From NCBI GenBank assembly GCA_050486445.1, contig JBJHDH010000033.1, positions 1 to 31,122 on the forward strand: 31,122 nt of DNA, written 5' to 3'. The position numbers and the translations under genes were made by a program. This document shows positions 21,830 through 29,969 of the stretch, in pieces. How positions within the stretch are numbered: the first letter of the stretch is position 1; every line of letters starts with the position of its first letter. The notes under the pieces are model-generated. The model did no database searches, was not told where the DNA came from, and worked only from the letters and a program-made list of their open reading frames with translations. The DNA comes from Euryhalocaulis sp050486445 (lineage in GTDB: Bacteria > Pseudomonadota > Alphaproteobacteria > Caulobacterales > Maricaulaceae).

Positions 21830-24778
21830 ATGACCGAAAAGCCCCACCCTGACGGGCGTGACTATCGCCAGACCCTGTTCCTGCCGGAAACCGGTTTTCC
21901 GATGCGCGCAGGCTTGCCCAAGGCTGAGCCGCAATGGCTGGAACGGTGGGAGCGCACAGGCCTCTATTCCCGCCTGCGCGAAGAGGCGAAGGGCCGTCCG
22001 CGCTTTGTGCTGCATGACGGGCCGCCTTACGCCAATGGCCATATCCATATCGGCACGGCGATGAACAAGATCCTGAAGGACATCGTGGTGCGCTCGCGCC
22101 AGATGCAGGGATTCGACGCGCCCTATGTGCCTGGCTGGGACTGTCACGGCCTGCCCATCGAATGGAAGGTGGAGGAGAATTACCGCGCCAAGGGCCGCCG
22201 CAAGGAAGAGGTGCCGGGGTCCGAATTCCGCGCCGCCTGCCGTGAATTCGCGCAGCACTGGCTGGACGTGCAGCGCGCCGAGTTCAAACGGCTGGGCGTC
22301 GCCGGCGACTGGGACAATCCCTACACGACGATGGCGTTCGATGCTGAAGCCGCCATTGTGGCCGAGCTGCTGCAATTCGCGCACAAGGGGATGCTGTATC
22401 GCGGCTCCAAGCCGGTGATGTGGTCGCCGGTGGAAAAGACGGCTCTGGCCGAAGCCGAGGTCGAATATCGCGACCATGTCAGCCACACGATCTGGGTGCG
22501 CTTTCCGGTCGTCGAGGGGGCGCAGACGCCGGAAATTCTGGACGGCGCGGACATCGTGATCTGGACCACCACGCCCTGGACCATTCCCGGCAACAAGGCC
22601 ATCGCCTGGTCGCCCGCCATCGCTTACGGCGTCTATGAGGTGAACGCTGTGGACGATTCCGCCTTCACGCCCTGGGCGAAGCCGGGCGACCGGCTGGTGA
22701 TCGCCGACGCACTGGCCGACAGCGTGGCGAAGGCGGCGAAAATCAGCGCCTGGACCCGTATCGGCGGCGCCGGGGCGGCCGAGCTGCGCGGCGTGGAGTG
22801 CGCGCATCCGTTTCGCGACCTGAAAGGCGCGCAGGGCCACTGGGACTATGCCGTTCCGCTGCTGGACGGCGATCATGTGACGGAGGAGGCGGGGACCGGC
22901 TTCGTTCACACCGCGCCCGGCCATGGCCATGACGACTACATTGTCTGGCGCGCGCACGGGCATCACGAAATTCCCAAGACCGTGGACGAGAACGGCGCCT
23001 TTATGGAGCATGTGCCGGTCTTTGCCGGGCTGGAGGTGATCCGCACCGAAGGCAAAAAGGCCGGCGAGGACGGACCGGCCAACGAAGCCGTCATCAAGGC
23101 GCTGATCGAGACCGGGCTTCTGCTGGCGCGCGGGCGGTTGACCCACTCCTATCCGCATAGCTGGCGGTCCAAGGCGCCGGTGATCTTCCGCAACACCGAG
23201 CAATGGTTCATCGCGCTGGATGACGGCAGCGAGCTGCGCCGCAAGGCGCTGGACTCCATCGCCGCCACGCACTGGACGCCGAAACAGGCGGAAAATCGCA
23301 TCACGGCGATGGTGGCGGACCGGCCCGACTGGCTGATCTCGCGTCAGCGCGCCTGGGGCGTGCCAATCACGCTGTTCGTGCACCGTCAGACCGGCGACTA
23401 TCTGCGCGACGAGGCGGTGGACGCGCGCATTCTGGACGCCGTGCGCGAGGGCGGGACCGATTCCTGGTTCGATCTGCCGCCGGAGCATTTCCTGGGCGAC
23501 GCCTATTCGCCGGAGGACTGGATTCGCGTCACCGACATTCTGGACGTCTGGTTCGATTCCGGATCGACCCACGCCTTCGTGTTGGAGCCGCGCGGCCTCG
23601 GCTGGCCGGCTGACCTGTATCTGGAAGGCAGCGACCAGCATCGCGGCTGGTTCCAGTCCTCGCTTCTTGAAGCGTGCGGGACGCGCGGGCGCGCGCCCTA
23701 CAAGGCCGTGCTGACGCATGGCTTTGTGATGGATGGCGAGGGGCGGAAAATGTCGAAATCCGCCGGCAATGTCGTCTCGCCCGAGGATGTGGCGAAGCAA
23801 TATGGCGCGGAGATTCTGCGCATCTGGGTGGCGTCCAGCGACTTCACCGACGATCTGCGCATCGGCGACGAGATCCTGAATTCCTGCGTCGATTCCTACC
23901 GCAAGCTGCGCAATACGATGCGCTATCTGCTGGGCGCGCTGAAGGACTGGGACGAGAGCGAGCGCATCGAACCGGCGGAGATGCCGTCGCTGGAGCGGTT
24001 CGTGCTGCACCGGCTGTCCGAACTCGACGTGACCGTGCGCCGCGCCTATGAGGCGCACGATTACCGCCGCGCCTTCTCGGCTTTGTTCAATTTCTGCGCG
24101 GTCGAGCTTTCCTCCTTCTATTTCGATGTGCGCAAGGACGTTCTGTATTGCGACCCGCTGCGCAGCACACGGCGGCGCGCCTGCCGCACGGTGATGGACA
24201 AGCTGTTCACCCGCCTGACCGCGTGGCTGGCCCCGATTATGGTGTTCACCATGGAGGAGGTGTGGCTGAGCCGCTTCCCGTCCGATGGGGGGTCGGTGCA
24301 TGCGCGCCTGTTCCCCGAGACGCCGGAGGCGTGGCGCGACGAGGCGCTGGCCGCCGACTGGGCCGTGCTGCGCCGGTTGCGCCGGGCCGTCACCGGTGCG
24401 CTGGAGGTGGAGCGGCGCGACAAGCGCATCGGCGCCAGTCTTGAGGCGGCGCCGCACATCCATGTGACCAGCCCGGATTACGCCGCCGCGCTGGACCGCC
24501 AGCGCGGGGAGAGCACGCGCGAGGATTTTCTGGCCGAACTCTGCATCACCTCTGGCGCGACGCTGCGGGACGGCGCGGGCCCGGCCGAGGCGTTCCGCCT
24601 GGAGGGCGTGGACGATGTCTCGGTCGTTCCGGCGCGCGCCGGCGGCGTGAAATGCGCCAGATCGTGGAAATTCTTCGATCCGGCGGCCGCCGACCCCGCC
24701 TATCCCGGCATCACACCGCGCGATGCGCAGGCTGTGGCCGAATGGGACGGAATGCGCGGAGGGGCCCATGCCGGATGA
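21830..24778 (+). CDS. ileS: Isoleucyl-tRNA synthetase with degenerate C-terminal zinc knuckle
   Basis: A 982-residue class I synthetase that charges tRNA(Ile) and edits misactivated valine. It shows DGPPYANGHIHIG (63-75), the tryptophan-rich WTTTPWTIPGN editing segment near 245-255, the WFDSGSTHAFV segment and KMSKS (640-644). The C-terminal zinc knuckle expected in bacterial IleRS (CxRCW then a second CxxC) is reduced to KCARSW with C942 and S945, and the second pair is missing, so zinc binding there is unlikely. The ATG at 21830 gives the canonical N-terminus; the frame stays open upstream to 21728. Its end overlaps lspA by 11 bases. No T-box is seen or expected in Proteobacteria. Confidence 0.95.
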   Translation: MTEKPHPDGRDYRQTLFLPETGFPMRAGLPKAEPQWLERWERTGLYSRLREEAKGRPRFVLHDGPPYANGHIHIGTAMNKILKDIVVRSRQMQGFDAPYVPGWDCHGLPIEWKVEENYRAKGRRKEEVPGSEFRAACREFAQHWLDVQRAEFKRLGVAGDWDNPYTTMAFDAEAAIVAELLQFAHKGMLYRGSKPVMWSPVEKTALAEAEVEYRDHVSHTIWVRFPVVEGAQTPEILDGADIVIWTTTPWTIPGNKAIAWSPAIAYGVYEVNAVDDSAFTPWAKPGDRLVIADALADSVAKAAKISAWTRIGGAGAAELRGVECAHPFRDLKGAQGHWDYAVPLLDGDHVTEEAGTGFVHTAPGHGHDDYIVWRAHGHHEIPKTVDENGAFMEHVPVFAGLEVIRTEGKKAGEDGPANEAVIKALIETGLLLARGRLTHSYPHSWRSKAPVIFRNTEQWFIALDDGSELRRKALDSIAATHWTPKQAENRITAMVADRPDWLISRQRAWGVPITLFVHRQTGDYLRDEAVDARILDAVREGGTDSWFDLPPEHFLGDAYSPEDWIRVTDILDVWFDSGSTHAFVLEPRGLGWPADLYLEGSDQHRGWFQSSLLEACGTRGRAPYKAVLTHGFVMDGEGRKMSKSAGNVVSPEDVAKQYGAEILRIWVASSDFTDDLRIGDEILNSCVDSYRKLRNTMRYLLGALKDWDESERIEPAEMPSLERFVLHRLSELDVTVRRAYEAHDYRRAFSALFNFCAVELSSFYFDVRKDVLYCDPLRSTRRRACRTVMDKLFTRLTAWLAPIMVFTMEEVWLSRFPSDGGSVHARLFPETPEAWRDEALAADWAVLRRLRRAVTGALEVERRDKRIGASLEAAPHIHVTSPDYAAALDRQRGESTREDFLAELCITSGATLRDGAGPAEAFRLEGVDDVSVVPARAGGVKCARSWKFFDPAAADPAYPGITPRDAQAVAEWDGMRGGAHAG

Positions 24779-25301
24779 GGCCGGGCGCAGCGCGGGCGAA
24801 CGCGCCGGCGCGCGTGTTCCGCTGATCGGAGGGTTGCTGGCCGCCGGCGTGCTGATCGCCGACCAGCTTTCCAAAGCCTGGGTGCTGTATATTCTGCGCC
24901 TGCCTGAGCGCGGCCATATCGAGCTTTCCCCCGTCATGGATCTGACCATGGTCTGGAACAGGGGCGTTTCGTTCGGCCTGCTGCATTCGGATTCGGAAAT
25001 CGGGCGCTGGCTGCTGACTCTGTTTCCGGTGGTCGTGGCCGGGTTTCTCGGCTGGTGGCTGGGCCGAACGCAGCGGCTTTTGCTCGGAATTGCGCTCGGC
25101 CTCGTCATTGGCGGCGCGATCGGTAATGCGATCGACCGGATCGTCTATGGCGCGGTCGCTGATTTCCTGAATTTTTCGGATGTCTTCTTTCCCTGGGTTT
25201 TCAATATCGCGGACGCTGCGATCAGCACCGGCGTCGGGCTTTTGCTGCTGGACGCGCTGCTGACCCGGGACGGGAAGGCCGCCGCACCCCCGCCTTCCTG
25301 A
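24768..25301 (+). CDS. lspA: Lipoprotein signal peptidase II
   Basis: LspA is an inner-membrane aspartyl protease that removes signal peptides from prolipoproteins. The 177-residue product has four hydrophobic segments (about 17-35, 64-72, 80-98, 104-122 or 145-163). The catalytic aspartates are D123 in GNAIDR and D149 in FNIADAAIS. ADQLSKAW (31-38) and VWNRGVSFG (62-70) are further family blocks. I chose the ATG at 24768 because GGAGGGG (24758-24764) precedes it and family similarity starts soon after. It overlaps the ileS end by 11 bases, so it is translated from the ileS transcript. The next gene encodes a lipoprotein, a natural substrate. Confidence 0.94.
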   Translation: MPDEAGRSAGERAGARVPLIGGLLAAGVLIADQLSKAWVLYILRLPERGHIELSPVMDLTMVWNRGVSFGLLHSDSEIGRWLLTLFPVVVAGFLGWWLGRTQRLLLGIALGLVIGGAIGNAIDRIVYGAVADFLNFSDVFFPWVFNIADAAISTGVGLLLLDALLTRDGKAAAPPPS

Positions 25302-25329
25302 CTCAGGGCCCTGACCAGCCCCCTGATCC

Positions 25330-25357
25330 GGAAGCTTGGCTATCGGGGCCAGCTTCC
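25330..25357. repeat. Intergenic stem-loop between lspA and the lipoprotein gene
   Basis: GGAAGCTTGGC (25330-25340) pairs with GCCAGCTTCC (25348-25357) with one bulged T. No T-tract follows, so it is not a standard terminator. It may shape mRNA processing in the operon or be without role. Confidence 0.45.
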
Positions 25358-25401
25358 GCTAGAACCCCGTGAGAGGGACGCCGTCCGAGGAGCCTGCGCC
25401 A

Positions 25402-25947
25402 ATGAAGCCTGCCTATCTCGTGTTCGCCGCGATCATGGCGGTCGCGCTGAGCGGCTGCGCCGGCATGCGCCGCGCTGTCGGCATGGACCGCAATGTGCCC
25501 GACGAATTCGCCGTGGTCACCAAGGCGCCGCTGGTCCTGCCTCCGGAATACAGCCTGCTGCCGCCCCGTCCGGGTGAGCCGCGCCCGCAGGAGCTGGACG
25601 CTTCCGCCGCCGCGCGCATGGCGCTGGTCGGTCAGGCGCCGGACGCCTCGCAATCGCCGGGCGAGCAGACGCTGGTGGCGGAGGCCGGCGGGCTTTCCGC
25701 CGACCCGGCCGTACGCGCCACGATCGAGCGTGAACATGCCGGCGTGGTGTTCAAGAGTCCCTCCTTTGCCGACCGCATCCTGTTCTGGCGCGGCTCTGAC
25801 AGTGTGGGGATCGACGCCGACCCGCTGGACCCCGACGCGGAAGCAGAGCGTCTGCGCCGGCTGGAAGCGATCAATGAGGCGACTGGCGGCGGCGAGGTGC
25901 GTATCCAGCGCCGGAGCGGCGGCGGCCTGAGACTGCCCGGCCTGTAA
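25402..25947 (+). CDS. DUF3035 lipoprotein
   Basis: A 181-residue predicted lipoprotein of the DUF3035 family, function unknown. A short basic start and hydrophobic core lead to the lipobox LSGC with the acylated cysteine at residue 19. The region after the cysteine holds the family pattern PDEFAVVTKAPLVLPPEYSLLPPRPGEPRPQ (about 33-63). The rest is rich in charged and small residues and contains FADRILFW near 125-132. The ATG at 25402 is preceded by GAGGAG (25387-25392). DUF3035 genes commonly follow lspA in alphaproteobacteria, often with M16 peptidases before mutL; those peptidases are missing here. The mature protein is probably tethered to a membrane on the periplasmic side. Confidence 0.85.
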   Translation: MKPAYLVFAAIMAVALSGCAGMRRAVGMDRNVPDEFAVVTKAPLVLPPEYSLLPPRPGEPRPQELDASAAARMALVGQAPDASQSPGEQTLVAEAGGLSADPAVRATIEREHAGVVFKSPSFADRILFWRGSDSVGIDADPLDPDAEAERLRRLEAINEATGGGEVRIQRRSGGGLRLPGL

Positions 25948-26042
25948 GAGCGCCTTGCCTCTGGGCTTCCCGGCTTTTGCGCGGGAATTTGTCCACAGGC
26001 GCATAGCTTGAACGAATCGGGGCGCGCGCCGACTCTGCGCGC

Positions 26043-27869
26043 ATGCCGATCCGCCGTCTGCCGCCGGAAACCGTGAACCGCATCGCCGCCGGAGAGGTGG
26101 TGGAGCGCCCGGCCAGCGTCGCCAAGGAACTGATCGAGAACGCGCTGGACGCCGGCGCGCGCCATATCGCCGTGCAATGCGATCTGGGCGGGCTGCGCCT
26201 GCTTTCGGTCACCGACGACGGCGCCGGCATGTCGCCGGACGAGCTGGTTCTGGCTGTGGAGCGGCATGCGACCTCCAAACTCGCGCCCGGAGCCGATGGC
26301 GAATACGACCTGCTGAATATCGGCTCGCTCGGCTTTCGCGGCGAGGCGCTGCCATCCATCGGCTCGGTCGCGCGCCTGTCGCTGATTGCGCAGCAGGCCG
26401 GTGAGCCGGCCTGGCGGCTGGATGTCGAGGGCGGCGCCGTTGGCGAGCCCGCGCCCGCGCCGCGGCTTGGCCTTTCCGGCGCCCGCGCCGAGGTGCGCGA
26501 CCTGTTCTACGCCGTGCCCGCGCGGCTGAAATTCCTGAAGGGTGAGCGCGCCGAGGCAATGGCGGTTTCCGACGTGGTGCGCCGCCTGGCCATGGCGCGG
26601 CCGGATGTCGGGTTTTCGCTGTCCCTGAATGGGCGGGCGCAGATGAGCCTGCGCCCCGAAACCGGCGAGGAAAGCGAGGCGCGGCTGAAGCGGCTGGGCG
26701 CCATTCTGGGCGCGGACTTCGCCGCCAACGCCATCGCCATCGACGCGGAACGCGAAGGCGCGCATGTGACGGGGCTGGCCGCCCTGCCGACCTTTCATCG
26801 CGGCAGCAACCGGCATCAATATCTGTTCGTCAACGGCCGCCCGGTGCGCGACCGGCTGCTGACCGGTGTGGTGCGCGCGGCCTATCAGGACTTTCTGGCG
26901 CGCGACCGGCATCCTGTCGTGGCGTTGTTTCTGGAGATCGAGCCGCATCTGGTGGACGTGAACGTGCACCCGGCCAAGGCGGAGGTGCGGTTCCGCGATT
27001 CCGGCATGGTGCGCGGGCTGATGCTGGGGGCGCTGCGCCATGCGCTGGCCGGGGCCGGGCATCGCGCCTCGACCTCCACCGCAGGATACGCGCTTGGCCG
27101 CGCGGTTCCGGAAGGCGCATCTCCGGCGCCGTGGCGAGGCGGTGGTGGCGGCGGCTATGCATCCGCTCCCTCTCCGGCCGGGGCGATGCGCGAATTGCTG
27201 GACGGGTTTTCCGGCCGGGTCGAGGGCGGCGCCGCGACCCCGCCGCCCGCGCCGCTTGCCGGCGCGCAGGATTCTCCGGCCGTGGCGGCCTGGCCGCTCG
27301 GCGTTGCGCGGGCGCAGGTGCACGAGACCTATATCGTCGCCCAGACCGGAGACGGGATCGTGATCGTCGACCAGCACGCGGCGCATGAACGTCTGGTCTA
27401 TGAGCGCATGAAGGCGGCGCTCAGCGCGCGCGGCGTGGAACGGCAGGCGCTGCTGATCCCCGACATCGTGGACATGGAGGACGGCGACGCGCGCCGCCTG
27501 CTGGAACGCGCCGATGAATTCGCGGAGCTGGGTCTTGTGATCGAGCCATTCGGGCCGGGCGCGCTGGCGGTGCGCGAGATTCCGGCGCTGCTCGGCAAGG
27601 TCGACGCGGCCGGGCTGCTGCGCGATCTGGCCGACGATCTGGCGGAGTTTGACGCCGCGCTCGGCCTGAAGGAGCGGCTGGAGGAGGTCTGCTCCACCAT
27701 GGCGTGCCACGGCAGCGTGCGCGCCGGGCGCCGCCTGACCGCCGAGGAGATGAACGCCCTGCTGCGCGAGATGGAGGCGACGCCCCATTCCGGCCAGTGC
27801 AATCACGGCCGCCCGACCTATGTGGAGCTGAAGCTGGCCGATATCGAACGTCTGTTCGGGCGGCGATAG
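26043..27869 (+). CDS. mutL: DNA mismatch repair protein MutL
   Basis: MutL links mismatch recognition by MutS to strand removal. The 608-residue product has the GHKL ATPase motifs: E-L-I-E-N-A-L-D-A near 29-38, DDGAGM (58-63), RHATSKL (74-80) and GFRGEAL (98-104), then NVHPAK near 310-315. A Gly/Pro/Ala-rich linker (about 345-420) leads to the C-terminal domain. That domain holds the endonuclease motif DQHAAHERLVYE with D443, H445 and E449, together with ACHGSVRAG and CNHGRP. It is therefore the nicking type of MutL found in bacteria without MutH. The ATG at 26043 has a poor RBS but matches the family start MPIRRLP. It follows the lipoprotein gene after 95 bases and precedes parDE. Confidence 0.95.
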   Translation: MPIRRLPPETVNRIAAGEVVERPASVAKELIENALDAGARHIAVQCDLGGLRLLSVTDDGAGMSPDELVLAVERHATSKLAPGADGEYDLLNIGSLGFRGEALPSIGSVARLSLIAQQAGEPAWRLDVEGGAVGEPAPAPRLGLSGARAEVRDLFYAVPARLKFLKGERAEAMAVSDVVRRLAMARPDVGFSLSLNGRAQMSLRPETGEESEARLKRLGAILGADFAANAIAIDAEREGAHVTGLAALPTFHRGSNRHQYLFVNGRPVRDRLLTGVVRAAYQDFLARDRHPVVALFLEIEPHLVDVNVHPAKAEVRFRDSGMVRGLMLGALRHALAGAGHRASTSTAGYALGRAVPEGASPAPWRGGGGGGYASAPSPAGAMRELLDGFSGRVEGGAATPPPAPLAGAQDSPAVAAWPLGVARAQVHETYIVAQTGDGIVIVDQHAAHERLVYERMKAALSARGVERQALLIPDIVDMEDGDARRLLERADEFAELGLVIEPFGPGALAVREIPALLGKVDAAGLLRDLADDLAEFDAALGLKERLEEVCSTMACHGSVRAGRRLTAEEMNALLREMEATPHSGQCNHGRPTYVELKLADIERLFGRR

Positions 27870-27896
27870 GGCGCCCCCGAGCTTTGGGCAGGCGCG

Positions 27897-27913
27897 TTGG
27901 CATAATATGCCAA
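27897..27913. promoter_or_regulatory. Operator-like palindrome of parDE
   Basis: TTGGCATAATATGCCAA is a perfect 17-base inverted repeat around a central A, 18 bases before the parD ATG. TATGCT follows at 27915-27920 and the palindrome itself contains CATAAT, either usable as a -10. Ribbon-helix-helix antitoxins such as ParD bind such sites to repress their own operon. Confidence 0.7.
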
Positions 27914-27931
27914 TTATGCTAAATAGCCGGA

Positions 27932-28207
27932 ATGGCTACACGAAACGTTGTTCTGACCCCGCAACAGGATGAATTTATCGGCGCGCTGGTGGAGGCCGGC
28001 GTCTATCAGAACGCTTCCGAGGCGATCCGTCACGGCCTGCGCCTGTTGCAGGAGCAGCGCGCCCGGCAGGAAGCGGAGCTGGAGGAGATCCGGCGGGGCG
28101 TTATCGAAGGGCTGGAACAGGCCCGGCGTGGCGAATTCGCTGAAGGGACGTATGAGGAGGTCATTCGCGGCGCCTTCGCTGAAGCGCGCGCTCGATTGAA
28201 ATCGTGA
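27932..28207 (+). CDS. parD: ParD-family antitoxin
   Basis: A 91-residue type II antitoxin of the ParD/CopG group. The N-terminal half (MATRNVVLTPQQDEFIGALVEAG then YQNASEAIRHGLRLLQEQ, about 1-43) is the ribbon-helix-helix DNA-binding domain with the YxxASE.IR signature. A charged helical tail (about 44-91) would wrap the toxin. It would neutralise the ParE encoded next and repress the operon through the palindrome at 27897-27913. The stop overlaps the parE start as GTGA. Codon use and base composition look slightly less GC-rich than in mutL, hinting at acquisition. Confidence 0.9.
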   Translation: MATRNVVLTPQQDEFIGALVEAGVYQNASEAIRHGLRLLQEQRARQEAELEEIRRGVIEGLEQARRGEFAEGTYEEVIRGAFAEARARLKS

Positions 28208-28542
28208 AACAAGTCCGCTTCAGCGTTCGCGCAAGACGCCGCATCGTCGAAATCGCAATATGGACGGGGGAAACGTTCGGCCTTCACCAGGCAGATCAGT
28301 ATGAGTCCGACTTGTTGGAGGGCATTGAAAGATTGGCGCACGATGACACGCATGGCCGTTCCTGCACGAATCTGGCCCCCGGATACTTGGAAGCGGGGGA
28401 AATGAAGTATCTGCGGATCGGGCAGCACTATGTAATTTATACTGAGGCTGACGCGGACATCGATATTCTGGACATTCTCCACGGCGCGCAGAACCTGCCC
28501 GCACTTCTCGAGCGTCTTACGGCCGCGAACGACGAGCATTAG
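28204..28542 (+). CDS. parE: ParE-family toxin
   Basis: A 112-residue member of the RelE/ParE toxin superfamily. Visible features are the start MKQVRFSVRARRRIVEIAIWTGETFG, typical of ParE (L+..A..DL..I..Y...+FG), a central helix pair (QADQYESDLLEGIERLA), and the strand segment MKYLRIGQHYVIYTEADADIDILDILH near 67-93, where the R, Y and I.DILH pattern matches ParE C-termini. ParE toxins poison DNA gyrase, but related RelE proteins cut mRNA, so the target is inferred. The start is GTG at 28204, overlapping parD by 4 bases. The 3' end overlaps the convergent rsmD by 4 bases. The open frame is intact, with no sign of decay. Confidence 0.88.
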   Translation: MKQVRFSVRARRRIVEIAIWTGETFGLHQADQYESDLLEGIERLAHDDTHGRSCTNLAPGYLEAGEMKYLRIGQHYVIYTEADADIDILDILHGAQNLPALLERLTAANDEH

Positions 28543-29111
28543 CTCTCCGCCCCTGCGGGTTTCAGGAACAGCATTTTGGCGGCGCCGTAGTCGCGCGTAT
28601 CGAGAAGCTCATAATCCTTGATAACCGGCTCTTCCTTCGCGCCAACCTCCAGCACCGCGAGGGCGTGCGGGGCGAGCCAGCCGCCCTCCAGCAGGCAGGT
28701 CAGCGCGGCGGGGCCGAGATCGTTTCCATAGGGCGGATCGAGAAACGCCAGATCGAACGGCGCGCCGAGTCCGGCGGGCTTGGGTCCGAGATCGGTGGCG
28801 CTGCGCCGGTGGATGCGGGTGATCCCCATCACGCCGAGCGCGTCGGCGGTCTGACGGATCGCGCCGCGCGCGGCGGAATCCGTCTCCACGAACAGGCAGA
28901 AGGCGGCGCCCCGCGACAGCGCCTCGAAGCCCAGCGCGCCGGCCCCGGCGAACAGGTCGATGACCCGTGCGCCCTCCAGCCTCGGCGCCCATGCGGTGTG
29001 CGCCAGAATATTGAACACGGCCTGACGGGCTCTGTCCGAAGTGGGGCGGGTGGCCATGCCCCGCGGGGCGGTAATGGCGCGGCCGCCGAATTTTCCGGCT
29101 GCGATCTTCAT
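28539..29111 (-). CDS. rsmD: 16S rRNA (guanine-N2)-methyltransferase RsmD
   Basis: RsmD methylates G966 (E. coli numbering) of 16S rRNA using S-adenosylmethionine. The 190-residue product begins with RxxxxG.+GR, then has TRPTSDRARQAVFNIL (21-36), the SAM-binding DLFAGAGALGFEALSRGA (52-69) and the catalytic DPPY (125-128). Length and motif order are normal. It lies 10 bases after rluB on the same strand, so the two rRNA-modifying enzymes form an operon. Its last bases overlap the convergent parE. The ATG at 29111 starts at the family N-terminus (MKIAAGKFGGR). Confidence 0.94.
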   Translation of the reverse strand: MKIAAGKFGGRAITAPRGMATRPTSDRARQAVFNILAHTAWAPRLEGARVIDLFAGAGALGFEALSRGAAFCLFVETDSAARGAIRQTADALGVMGITRIHRRSATDLGPKPAGLGAPFDLAFLDPPYGNDLGPAALTCLLEGGWLAPHALAVLEVGAKEEPVIKDYELLDTRDYGAAKMLFLKPAGAES

Positions 29112-29121
29112 CGGGCGCCCT

Positions 29122-29901
29122 TCATTCAGCCCGGATCTTCTTCTGTTTCTCGAACAGATGGCGCACGGATTTTGGCGCCTGTTCGCGCAGCACTTTGGGC
29201 GAGACCTCCTCGACCTTGCCCGGTTCCAGATTGCCGAGCTGGAACGGACCGTAGGAGACGCGGATCAGCCGGTTCACCGTAAGGCCGACAGCGGCGAGCG
29301 CGCGGCGCACTTCGCGATTCTTTCCCTCTTTCAGCGACACCAGAAGCCAGACATGGGACTGGGTCTCGCGCTCCACTTTCACGTCGATGGGGCCGAAACG
29401 CTCGCCGTCGACCTCCACGCCTTTTTTCAGCACGGCCAGCGCCCTGGCGTCCGCCTTGCCGAAAGCGCGCACGCGATAGCGCCGGGTCCAGCCTGTTTCG
29501 GGCAGCTCCATCGCCCGGGCCAGCGCGCCGTCATTGGTGAGCAGGAGCAGGCCTTCGGAATTAAGGTCCAGCCGCCCGACCGAGATCACGCGCGGCAGAT
29601 CGTCCGGCAGGGCGTCGAACACGGTGCGGCGGCCCTGCTCGTCGCGATGCGTGGTCACCAGGCCCTGCGGCTTGTGATAGCGCCACAGGCGCGGAGGCTG
29701 CTTCGCCGCGATCTTCTCGCCATCGAGCGTCAGCACATCGTCCGGCCCGGCCAGCACGGCAGGCGTGGTCAGGGTGCGGCCATTGAGCGCCACGCGGCCC
29801 TGTTCGATCAGCTTCTCCGCCTCGCGCCGGCTGGCGACGCCCGCCCGGGCCAGAATTTTGGCCACGCGCTCGCCGGGTTTGGGATCGGTCTCTTCGCTCA
29901 C
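29122..29901 (-). CDS. rluB: RluB-type 23S rRNA pseudouridine synthase
   Basis: A 259-residue pseudouridine synthase of the RsuA/RluB/E/F family; RluB converts U2605 of 23S rRNA in E. coli. An S4 RNA-binding domain (about 10-57, ERVAKILARAGVASRREAEKLI) precedes the catalytic domain with GRLDLNSEGLLLLTNDG (109-125), where D112 is the catalytic aspartate. KEGKNREVRR and VNRLIRVSYGPF follow. The start is GTG at 29901, chosen because AGGAAACAGGG precedes it; a TTG at 29919 in frame is less likely. The family includes close paralogs (RsuA, RluE, RluF), and RluB is preferred on S4 context and length. It is first in the rluB-rsmD pair and follows the terminator of the Bax-inhibitor gene. Confidence 0.88.
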   Translation of the reverse strand: MSEETDPKPGERVAKILARAGVASRREAEKLIEQGRVALNGRTLTTPAVLAGPDDVLTLDGEKIAAKQPPRLWRYHKPQGLVTTHRDEQGRRTVFDALPDDLPRVISVGRLDLNSEGLLLLTNDGALARAMELPETGWTRRYRVRAFGKADARALAVLKKGVEVDGERFGPIDVKVERETQSHVWLLVSLKEGKNREVRRALAAVGLTVNRLIRVSYGPFQLGNLEPGKVEEVSPKVLREQAPKSVRHLFEKQKKIRAE

Positions 29902-29913
29902 ACCCTGTTTCCT

Positions 29914-29945
29914 AAACAAAAGCGCCCCGGCCGGGCCGGGGCGCT
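29914..29945 (-). terminator. Rho-independent terminator after the Bax-inhibitor gene
   Basis: AGCGCCCCGG (29921-29930) pairs perfectly with CCGGGGCGCT (29936-29945) around CCGGG. On the minus strand the stem is followed by TTTTGTTT. It ends the BI-1 transcript 24 bases past its stop and lies just upstream of rluB. Confidence 0.88.
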
Positions 29946-29969
29946 CCGCCGTTGCACATGACGGGTATT

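Noticed and set aside
21788..25108. A 1106-codon open frame on the minus strand
   Set aside because: It lies opposite ileS and lspA, has His/Arg/Gln-rich composition typical of an antisense frame in GC-rich DNA, and no motif; ileS has full catalytic signatures.
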